This document shows, piece by piece, positions 54,465 through 62,361 of a stretch of 64,000 nucleotides of DNA. The translations under genes were made by a program, and so were the position numbers. Below the pieces are notes generated by a model that searched no databases, was not told the DNA's origin, and saw only the letters and a list, made by a program, of their open reading frames with translations. Source of the DNA: Hyphomicrobiales bacterium (lineage in GTDB: Bacteria; Pseudomonadota; Alphaproteobacteria; Rhizobiales; Rhizobiaceae); assembly GCA_900472675.1 (NCBI GenBank), contig UCJA01000009.1, positions 358,551 through 422,550 of the forward strand, in the 5' to 3' direction. Numbering within the stretch: position 1 is the first letter of the stretch; each line of letters starts with the position of its first letter.

Positions 54465-56931
54465 AAGCCTCTTCGACAGGGTCGCGAGTACTCTCGCAAC
54501 AGCTAACGCAGGCGGCATGATCACAAGAGACCCGACTGCTCTCCTCCCCGAGACGCTGCTCGTTTTCACCGTTAGTGGCGAGATTCAGGACCTTGCGAAA
54601 GCATTGAAAGCAGTACCAGGTCTCGAACTGATCGGAGAAGACTTAGAAGAGGAAATTGCGGAGTCGGATGGTGAAATCGACGAAGACGAAGACGACGAAA
54701 GTGAGAATTTTCTTTATCTCATGCTTCCGAATCAGGCAGCTCTCGCCGAGATCGAGCGGTTGTGGCGGCGTTGGAACGACGGCGACACAGGCGCATTCGC
54801 AGCTCCGATCAGGAATCTGTTCGATTGTTTGAAATCCATACGTCGCTGGAGTGCACAGGACCGTGTTTCCGCCACGGACGCTGAATCGCTTTCTTTGCTC
54901 GTTCGCGATAATCCAAATACGCTCATTGGCGTGGAGATCGAACTCGTATTTAGAGAGTCTGCGGCGCAAGCGCTGGTCTCCCGCCAGGCCGTAATCAACG
55001 CGGTTGGCAAAGCAGGGGGAACGATCCTGCATGAAAGCCGTCATCCGCAGTTTTCATCAGATGCGTTGCTCGTAGAGCTTCCAGCATCACAAGTGAACCT
55101 GATCGTTCAAAAATCCGAGAACTCGCTGGCAGGTCTTGAGCCGATTCTGGCGATTGGCCCGCAGACGACAATTTCCGTGTCCTCAGCAACGGTCGAAGGT
55201 CCTGGAATCGAAACCCCTGACCAACGTCCGGCAAAGGAACCGTTGGCCGCACTTTTTGATGCCGTTCCGCATCTCGGGCATGATCTGCTAACCTCGCGGA
55301 TGCTGTTCGATGATCCTGCCGGACTCGATGCGATCTCGGTCGGACACCGAGCCCATGGTACGGCGATGGCATCGCTTATCATCCATGGTGATCTAAATGA
55401 TCCGAACTCATATCCGATTAGCCGGCCACTTTATGTGCGTCCAGTGATGTATGCTCGACAAGTGAACAGTGCAGATGAGGTGTTCCCGCGAAATCGACTG
55501 GTAGTCGACGATTTCTACGATGCCGTAGTGAGGATGAAGACGGGACACGCGGACCAACCCGCGTCCGCCTCTACCGTGCTCATTGTAAACGTCTCCCTAG
55601 GGGACAGCAGACGAAGGTTCGCAGGGCGTTTGTCTCGTTGGGCACGCGCGATCGACGAGCTTTCCTGGCGGTACGGAATTCTTTTCGTGGTGAGCGCAGG
55701 GAATCTCGATTTGAAGGGTCTGGATGACCTCTCCGTTCCAGGCTTCGCCGACCGAGCCTCGTTCGAGTCGGCCTCGGAGGGTGACCGCCAAAAGGCGGTT
55801 CTCAAGGGCATCGCCTCCTCGATTCGTGATCGCTCGCTATTGGCACCAGCGGAGGCAATCAACGCTCTTACCGTTGGTGCTCTCAACAGCGATCAAATCT
55901 CCCTCAAGCCCAAGCGGGGGCTTTTGCCCTATGTACGAACCGGTTCGCTACCGAATCCAAGTTCCGCGCCTGGTTTGGGTTATGCGCGCAGCATAAAACC
56001 GGATATTCTCATGCCTGGAGGTCAGGAACGAATCCTTCCTCGCGACGGATCGTCGGGTGTGAAGATTGAAACCATGCCGTTCGACAGCGCATTTGGGCTG
56101 AAGGCGGCAATTCCCTCACCATCCGCAACCGGATCGAACTCACTTGTTTCTCTTGTCGGCCACACAAGCGCCGCCGCCGCTTTGGCAACCCGGACCGCTC
56201 ATCGATTGCACGACGCACTCGAAGAAGCTTACGGGCAAAGTTTCCTGATTCTACCTGCCCGTCACAGGGCGCTTGTTTTAAAAGCGTTACTCGTTCACGG
56301 GGCACGCTGGACCGATGCTGCGCAAATGATTGACGAAGCTTTCGGCACTGACCAGCATTGGCAACGTCGTCGGGCAAACATTACACGGCTTTTAGGTTAC
56401 GGCGTAGTTGACGCCGATGATGTACTTTACTGCACGAAGACCAGGGCCACCGCTTGGGCGGTCGGAAGCATTCCAAAAACCACGGCGGCCATAGTTAATC
56501 TTCCGCTACCGGCGTCATTATCAGGAGTTGCGGTACCGAAGTCGATTTCTGCGACCGTGGCATGGTTCTCACCGATCTCCCCAGGACGAAGAAGTTACAA
56601 GACGACCCGGCTGATTCTTACAGACGTTAGCGCGGACGAACTTGGAAGGCTCGGTATTCAGAAAAGTACCGATCAGCCGGATGTCAACGCTACGAGACGC
56701 GGTACGATCGCCCATCGCGTATTCAGTGGACCGAACGCTGCCGCACTGGTGACGAATGACGGTTTGCAATTCCGGATCCAACGCGAGAAGGAAATCGGCG
56801 CCGTGATCGACGATGATATTGCCTTCGCAGTTGCTGTAACCGTCCAAACCAGCGCAGATCTTCCTATCTACGAAGAGGTAGCGGTGCGGTTGTCGATCAA
56901 GCCTTCCATAACAGTCACGCCATCGCCGTGA
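54337..56931 (+). CDS. Subtilisin-like (S8) serine protease
   Basis: The 864-residue intracellular protease has no signal peptide. The triad is Asp308 in LAALFDAVPHLGHDLL, His340 in GHRAHGTAMASLIIHGDL and Ser611 in SLVGHTSAAAALATRTA, with the oxyanion Asn in LFVVSAGNLDL. About 300 residues precede the catalytic domain. They include a basic N-terminus (RHEARKPGKQRGRSGNKKFE) and a very acidic stretch near residues 107-128, perhaps an inhibitory or docking module. The C-terminal 200 residues form an extra beta domain. It pairs with the AAA ATPase. The start at 54337 lies inside the ATPase gene; starts further in would remove sequence typical of these proteases. Confidence 0.87.
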   Translation: MTDPTRPLLRLDQPRHEARKPGKQRGRSGNKKFEKADQQKKFESLFDRVASTLATANAGGMITRDPTALLPETLLVFTVSGEIQDLAKALKAVPGLELIGEDLEEEIAESDGEIDEDEDDESENFLYLMLPNQAALAEIERLWRRWNDGDTGAFAAPIRNLFDCLKSIRRWSAQDRVSATDAESLSLLVRDNPNTLIGVEIELVFRESAAQALVSRQAVINAVGKAGGTILHESRHPQFSSDALLVELPASQVNLIVQKSENSLAGLEPILAIGPQTTISVSSATVEGPGIETPDQRPAKEPLAALFDAVPHLGHDLLTSRMLFDDPAGLDAISVGHRAHGTAMASLIIHGDLNDPNSYPISRPLYVRPVMYARQVNSADEVFPRNRLVVDDFYDAVVRMKTGHADQPASASTVLIVNVSLGDSRRRFAGRLSRWARAIDELSWRYGILFVVSAGNLDLKGLDDLSVPGFADRASFESASEGDRQKAVLKGIASSIRDRSLLAPAEAINALTVGALNSDQISLKPKRGLLPYVRTGSLPNPSSAPGLGYARSIKPDILMPGGQERILPRDGSSGVKIETMPFDSAFGLKAAIPSPSATGSNSLVSLVGHTSAAAALATRTAHRLHDALEEAYGQSFLILPARHRALVLKALLVHGARWTDAAQMIDEAFGTDQHWQRRRANITRLLGYGVVDADDVLYCTKTRATAWAVGSIPKTTAAIVNLPLPASLSGVAVPKSISATVAWFSPISPGRRSYKTTRLILTDVSADELGRLGIQKSTDQPDVNATRRGTIAHRVFSGPNAAALVTNDGLQFRIQREKEIGAVIDDDIAFAVAVTVQTSADLPIYEEVAVRLSIKPSITVTPSP

Positions 56932-57093
56932 TGTTTGTTACAGCCCGGAAGCTGAGGCTAATTTGCCCTCGCGTGATACGTCGCAACTAGCGAGCAAGAT
57001 TTCGAGTTTTGAAAGGATTGTGTTCCCTAGGACAATTCACGTACACTCGCCAGGGTAGCAGCATCATGCTCGTCAGGGTAAGGACTTCGTTGG

Positions 57094-58542
57094 ATGTCGA
57101 AGCTGATTTTAATCTTCTCTGACGGCACTGGTCAGATCGGCGGACTTCGCCCCGATCAACGCCTCTCGAATGTCTATAAAATGTACCGCGCCATGAGGCC
57201 CGGTCCTGACTCTCCTATCAAACCGTCTGGGCAGGTAGCATTCTACGACGCTGGCCTGGGAGCTGGCGAAACAACTGGTCTCACGTTTCGCAGAATTCGG
57301 AACACACTCTCTTCGGCGATTGGAACCGGTATCGACCAGAACGTAATAGATTGCTACTCCGCGATCATCGCCAGCTATCAGCCTGGAGACCGGATTTGTC
57401 TATTCGGTTTCAGCCGTGGTGCCTATACCGTACGCTCGCTGGCAAATGTGCTCAATCTCTGCGGCGTGCCCACCAGGAACTCCGATGGCGGTCCCGTGCC
57501 CAAATACGGTTCGTCACTGCGCAAGATCGCCAGCGACGCGGTGAAGTACGTCTATAATCACGGTGCGGGTTCGCAACGTTCCAAATACGAGAGAGAGCGT
57601 GAGACTAAGGCGGCTCGGTTTCGTGAGAAATACGCTTCAACGGGTCTTGGGGCCGACGGTGAAGCTCAGGGCAATGTGCAGCCGACGTTCATCGGGGTTT
57701 TCGATACAGTCGCCGCACTCGGTAGCAGGTGGGCTACCTTCCTTGCTGGTTTGGGATTCGCCGCGCTGGTCTGGATCACGCTGATATTCGCGAAGCTGGA
57801 TATTTGGTGGATCACCACGCTTGTATCGCTCCTGCCGGCCGTTGCGCTTTATTGGACAGTCGCAGCGCTCGCCGGACAGATAAAATATTTTTTCGAGGAT
57901 CCGGATAGGAAACCGAAACTTTGGAATCCATTGGACTGGATAGATATCTTTCGCAACGGGCACATCGCATGGTGGTCGGGCAAGTACTACGACCGATACA
58001 TCGACCGCGAAGTGCCATTCCTCAGACATGCACTGGCGATCGACGAAGCCAGGAAAAGTTTTGCTCGAGTTCCTTGGGGCCGCTCTTCCGATGTCGAGTG
58101 GAACAACAAAAAGGGAAATTCGAACTGGCTGACACAGGTCTGGTTTGCGGGGAACCATTCAGATATCGGAGGCAGCTACCCCGAAGAGGAGTCCCGACTT
58201 TCAGATATCGCTCTGCAATGGATGGTAGAGGAACTGGAATCCGCCATTCCGCAAGTTCAGATCAGGAGCGAGCTCATCATCACGGCTCCGGATGCGGAAG
58301 GACTGCAGCACGACGAGCTTCAAGCCGTACTTGACCGGCAGCCTGCCCTGATCCGGCGGCTGACGCGTGGCCGGTTAACGTGGCCCATGAAACTTCGAAA
58401 GATCGATGTTGGATCGACCCTGCATCCAAGCATTCTGTTACGCTTTGAGGCTGCAGCGGTGCCGCAGATGGGAAGTGTAAAACCATACCGACCGGAGAAC
58501 CTTCGTGCACACCCCCTAGCGGAGCAGCACTATCAAGGCTGA
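57094..58542 (+). CDS. DUF2235 alpha/beta hydrolase with membrane segments
   Basis: The 482-residue protein begins SKLILIFSDGTGQIGG, typical of DUF2235 (Tle1-like phospholipases). The triad is visible: Ser107 in ICLFGFSRGAYTVRSL, Asp204 in TFIGVFDTVAALGS and His355 in WFAGNHSDIGGSY. Two hydrophobic segments (about 214-234 and 238-260) are inserted after the Asp, which suggests membrane attachment. Family members cleave phospholipids as secreted effectors; no secretion genes are here, so an abortive membrane-damaging role inside the cell is possible. It lies 162 bases after the protease gene on the same strand. AAGGA is upstream of the ATG. Confidence 0.82.
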   Translation: MSKLILIFSDGTGQIGGLRPDQRLSNVYKMYRAMRPGPDSPIKPSGQVAFYDAGLGAGETTGLTFRRIRNTLSSAIGTGIDQNVIDCYSAIIASYQPGDRICLFGFSRGAYTVRSLANVLNLCGVPTRNSDGGPVPKYGSSLRKIASDAVKYVYNHGAGSQRSKYERERETKAARFREKYASTGLGADGEAQGNVQPTFIGVFDTVAALGSRWATFLAGLGFAALVWITLIFAKLDIWWITTLVSLLPAVALYWTVAALAGQIKYFFEDPDRKPKLWNPLDWIDIFRNGHIAWWSGKYYDRYIDREVPFLRHALAIDEARKSFARVPWGRSSDVEWNNKKGNSNWLTQVWFAGNHSDIGGSYPEEESRLSDIALQWMVEELESAIPQVQIRSELIITAPDAEGLQHDELQAVLDRQPALIRRLTRGRLTWPMKLRKIDVGSTLHPSILLRFEAAAVPQMGSVKPYRPENLRAHPLAEQHYQG

Positions 58543-58893
58543 AACAACTTGCTGGCAAATATATCCTATAGCACGATGGAGCGTGGACTGATGCTCGCTC
58601 CCTGTGCCGCAGGTCACCTGCCGGCTAGTTTTAGATATTCGCCACGATCCGGGGACTGTCGCCCGTATTGTCGTGGAATTAGACAGAGCGAATAAACGGC
58701 TGCAGTCTGCTGGCGGTTATTGGAGGAAGGGGTTAGCTTGGCTGATATGGGGGGTGGACGGTTTCGGAGTAGCGATACCCGAAAATCGGACGATGGATTT
58801 GTGACCGGCTAAGCTGTAGTGGTCGTGCAAGCCCCGTGCTTCCCAGACACGCTGTCTGCATGCAGTTCAATAGACCAGACGCCGAGGTTCGCT
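58543..58893. other. Intergenic region before HEPN-RES gene
   Basis: A 66-codon frame (58604-58804) has no family features and no ribosome site and is not called. The promoter of the HEPN-RES gene is expected here. An upstream GTG at 58819 is in frame with that gene. Confidence 0.45.
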
Positions 58894-60189
58894 GTGACAA
58901 ACGTTTGCCCGCACTGTTTCCGCGACGACGGTCTAAAGAAGCGCATAATCAGCATTCGTCCAGATTTTCCAGATGAGAAATGCCACTTCCACCCTCGGTT
59001 CAAAGGTGTCCCAGCGGCTGAGGTGGCGAAAATCGTCGACCCGATTTTCCGCAGCCAATATGTATGGGGAGAGTTCAACTCCTACAGTGGCGAGCAGCAA
59101 GGTGATCCCTTGGACTACCTTGTTGGCGACCTCACTGTGGCTGAAGACGAACCAGCCGCCAAAGCCGTGTCGGGCGCACTCATGGAAGACGAGGCTTGCT
59201 GGCCTCAAGACGGTGACGAGCCGTTCTATGCCGACGACCAGAACTATGTCAGGCATGATCAGGTCCTTGATCACCACGGCAACCTTTGGGACACCTTTGT
59301 ACGGAGTATCTTGCACGACCAGCGCTTCTTCAACACGCGTGCACGCGAATTGATCGCCGAGATTTTCGATGGACTGCAATATCAGAGAGATAATGCTAGA
59401 CGCTCCCCGATCTATCGGATTGATCCTGGCACACCGGAGGCAAGCTTCTACCGCGCCCGCCAAGCGAACTCAGACGGTGACATCGACCGGTTACTAAAGA
59501 CTCCTCATAAGGAGTTAGGCCCTCCTCCAGAGCGCCAACGCCGTCCGGGCCGCATGAATCCGGCCGGTATTGGCTGTTTCTATGGAGCCTATGACCTTTC
59601 GACTTGCGTAGCCGAGCTTCGGCCTCTGGTGGGAAGTATGGTTATAGGCGCAAAGTTCGAGCTAACCCGACCTATCTACGTGCTGGACACGACGCGCTTC
59701 GAAGCACCTATGAAGCCCTTAAGCGTTTTCTCGAAAGACTATCTGGGACGAGTAGAGCAGTGGTCATTCATGAATACGTTCGCTCGAGAGATCGCGAGGC
59801 CTATCTCTCCGAGTGACGAGCACCTGGATTACATTCCAACACAGGCGGTAGCTGAGTATTTCCTACATCACCACAGCTTCAAACGCGATGGTCAACCAGC
59901 TAAGATCGAGGGCATTGTTTTTCAGTCGGCACAGTTACCACCCAACAAAAATATCGTACTTCTAGGGGACGCGGCTCAGGTTCGAGGGCCTGTTCCATCC
60001 AATAACAAGCGCTCGCGTTCCGATGCAGATTCGTTTTCGGATGTGTTTATGAGCGTGTTCGAACAAATCCATTCATACAATCCGGGGCTGTCGCTTTCCG
60101 ACGATCCAGTTGAGGTTCTTCGGGTTACCAGCGCGCGCTTCGCCAGCGACACTTATCCTTGGCGTACGGCGCTTCATTCAAGCGACTGA
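58894..60189 (+). CDS. HEPN-RES protein (RES-domain NAD-degrading toxin type)
   Basis: The 431-residue protein starts VTNVCPHCFRDDGLKKRI, a zinc-like CxxC plus helical HEPN-type N-terminal module (about residues 1-175). It continues with a RES domain: SPIYRIDPGTPEASFYRARQ, GRMNPAGIGCFYGAYDLSTC, VAELRPLVG, then LDYIPTQAVAEYFLHHH and KIEGIVFQSAQLP. RES toxins break down NAD+, and the Arg and Glu of YRAR and AELRP fit the active site. The usual Xre/MbcA-type antitoxin gene is not adjacent. I chose the GTG at 58894, which has GAGG six bases upstream. Confidence 0.83.
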   Translation: MTNVCPHCFRDDGLKKRIISIRPDFPDEKCHFHPRFKGVPAAEVAKIVDPIFRSQYVWGEFNSYSGEQQGDPLDYLVGDLTVAEDEPAAKAVSGALMEDEACWPQDGDEPFYADDQNYVRHDQVLDHHGNLWDTFVRSILHDQRFFNTRARELIAEIFDGLQYQRDNARRSPIYRIDPGTPEASFYRARQANSDGDIDRLLKTPHKELGPPPERQRRPGRMNPAGIGCFYGAYDLSTCVAELRPLVGSMVIGAKFELTRPIYVLDTTRFEAPMKPLSVFSKDYLGRVEQWSFMNTFAREIARPISPSDEHLDYIPTQAVAEYFLHHHSFKRDGQPAKIEGIVFQSAQLPPNKNIVLLGDAAQVRGPVPSNNKRSRSDADSFSDVFMSVFEQIHSYNPGLSLSDDPVEVLRVTSARFASDTYPWRTALHSSD

Positions 60190-60618
60190 TAGCTACCGCT
60201 TTTCAGCAACACCGCTTACGCCCCTTCGAAGATTTCCGTGTGACATTGAGAGCCGGAACACGGAAATCGCAGACGGGACCCGAAGGCGACAGTCGCCAGC
60301 CGGGAGCGTGCCAACGCACGGTCGCATTCAACATTTGAATTTCTGCGATGTCGAGGGTGGTTCGGTCGTATTATCATATGACGCTTGTAAAAGACGACAA
60401 GTGAACTGCCAACACATGTCAGGTTTGGGCCAACTCCGGACCACCGGCTTCACGCCTTCATGTCGGACATGGAGACCCAATTATCGGATCCCTGAAAGCA
60501 GACGTTTCCGCCCACCACTATGGAGGTTATGGTTGCGCCAGTAGCAGAGGATGCGGTAGGGCCACAGAGCGGACCCTCGGGGATAGTCTCCCGGTGCTGC
60601 GCCCTTGCGGCCAGCGCG
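60190..60618. other. Intergenic region between convergent HEPN-RES and helicase genes
   Basis: No gene or strong repeat was found. The two neighbours converge here, so terminators would be expected, but no hairpin with a T-run is obvious. Confidence 0.5.
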
Positions 60619-62361
60619 CTAGAGCGTAGGCCCGATATCGAGAATAGGGTGTTGTCCAAACCAGTCTGTGAGCGTCGCCATGGCCGAAGGGTCCAGCTTC
60701 TGCGTAAACAAGAGCGCCAGACGACGCTTCGGACGAGACACCGCAACATAGAACAGGTTGCGATAGCGCTCATAGGCGGCAGCCTTGGCCGCTATCTGAG
60801 CAGGATTCTTGGCCATTCCGAGATAAGCGTTGAAGTCATACTCATTCCAACCGCGGCCAAATACGACGAGTACGTTCTCGAACTGATCTCCCTTCACCCC
60901 GTGCTTGGTTTGAAACGGCGAGTGGCCGTCGAGGTAAGTACAAAGGGCAATGACATCCGCGTAGGCGACGTTGTGCAGCTTGCTTAGTTCCTTCTGGCGG
61001 CTCGACAGCTCCCCTCCAGCGGCGATGGCATGGGCCAGATCCTTCTCCTGACGCTCGACCGCGTCCGACAAGATCGGCAGACCCGTCGCCTGCAGGTGAG
61101 CAATGACTTCGCCGACCGTGCCGGTATTACGCAGCTCGCAAAGGCGCTTCATCGCGCCCGCCCATTTTGCCTTGTCCGCCGGTCCAGACATGATCGGCCG
61201 CCGGGCATCAATGGCCTCGAACATCGCGCCGTACTTCCCGTCGAGATACGCGCGCGCCGCCGGCTCGAGATGTTCGTGAAAGTACGCGATCACCTCGTTC
61301 GCCTTCCTCGTATAGGAGTCGGCGTAGCTGAAGACGTCTCGCATGGAGCTGTAGCCCATCTCGGTTGCGAGTGCCCGATGGGTGAGCATCAGGATCTTGG
61401 TGTCGCCTGCGAAGTCCCAGCCATAGTCAGCCGCCAGCGTCGCGCGCACCTTTGTCAGCGCGCTTGCGGCCTTCGGCCCTGGCAAGTCTTGCTGCCAGTG
61501 GTTTCTTGTTTCCCGCGCCCCGATCCAGCCGTTCGTGTGGAAGATATGCACCGAGCCAGGCGCAGAAGGGTCCTTCACCGCTTGGGCAAGCTCTGGCCGC
61601 ATCAGGTTCAATGAATCGACGATGGGCTTCGCGCTTCGGAAGTTGGCCTTCTTTCCGATACGCTTCAGCGCTTCATGCTCAATGGCTCCGCAGGTGTCAT
61701 CGTAGATGCGCTGCCAGTGGTCGCCGAAGAATCCAAACTGCGGTGACTTCGGCTGGCCCAGGAAGTGAGATGCTAGACACTCGATTAGAGCCTTGTTGCT
61801 ATCTTGGTACTCGTCGACCAGCACAATCGGGAACCGCGACGTCACTGCATTCCGAAACTTCTTCGATTCCATCAGCTCGATGAACATCGGGAAGATATCG
61901 TCGTGGTGCAGATTGGCGGTACCATCCTCGATCGTACGCCGCCCGAGGGCATAACCGACACCAGTGATGTTCGCTGCCTCCAACTCCTCAACGCGGTCGA
62001 CCCACCCGGAAAGCGTACGGACGAGCTCGACGAGGCGCTTCTGGAAGCCACTGATGAGCATCCACGCGAAGGCGTGGGTGGTATCGCAGTAGATCGCCGG
62101 GTGGCCGTCCGTCTGAGCGACGATCATGTCGCGCGCTACGTTGGTGTAGGTGATGCAGGCAACTTGCTGATGGGATCGTTGGAGTTCGCGGGAGCGCTCT
62201 TTCAAAATGTGTCGCAGCGCTTCGACCAGCGAAAAGGTCTTCCCGGCCCCGGCTCCCGCTTCGAAGACGAAGCTCGACCCGTCATCGAGATAGCTGCGAA
62301 GCTCCTTCCACGAGAGAACCGCCGCCGCTTCAGCAGGATTGAGTTCCGCCTCTTCATTCAT
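60619..62361 (-). CDS. UvrD-like SF1A helicase, Gabija GajB-like
   Basis: The 580-residue protein has UvrD/Rep-type motifs: I in FVFEAGAGAGKTFSLVEALR (Walker A residues 36-42), Ia VACITYTNVARDMI, II IVLVDEYQDSNKALIECL, III FFGDHWQRIYD, and the C-terminal V/VI VKGDQFENVLVVFGRGWNEY and NLFYVAVSRPKRRLALLFT. It overlaps the OLD-family gene by ATGA. An OLD nuclease followed by a UvrD helicase is the layout of Gabija, in which the helicase modulates a nucleotide-sensing nicking complex. It is longer than typical GajB (about 500 residues). Confidence 0.85.
   Translation of the reverse strand: MNEEAELNPAEAAAVLSWKELRSYLDDGSSFVFEAGAGAGKTFSLVEALRHILKERSRELQRSHQQVACITYTNVARDMIVAQTDGHPAIYCDTTHAFAWMLISGFQKRLVELVRTLSGWVDRVEELEAANITGVGYALGRRTIEDGTANLHHDDIFPMFIELMESKKFRNAVTSRFPIVLVDEYQDSNKALIECLASHFLGQPKSPQFGFFGDHWQRIYDDTCGAIEHEALKRIGKKANFRSAKPIVDSLNLMRPELAQAVKDPSAPGSVHIFHTNGWIGARETRNHWQQDLPGPKAASALTKVRATLAADYGWDFAGDTKILMLTHRALATEMGYSSMRDVFSYADSYTRKANEVIAYFHEHLEPAARAYLDGKYGAMFEAIDARRPIMSGPADKAKWAGAMKRLCELRNTGTVGEVIAHLQATGLPILSDAVERQEKDLAHAIAAGGELSSRQKELSKLHNVAYADVIALCTYLDGHSPFQTKHGVKGDQFENVLVVFGRGWNEYDFNAYLGMAKNPAQIAAKAAAYERYRNLFYVAVSRPKRRLALLFTQKLDPSAMATLTDWFGQHPILDIGPTL

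Noticed and set aside
58604..58804. 66-codon frame before the HEPN-RES gene as an antitoxin
   Set aside because: No ribosome site or DNA-binding motif; too weak to call.
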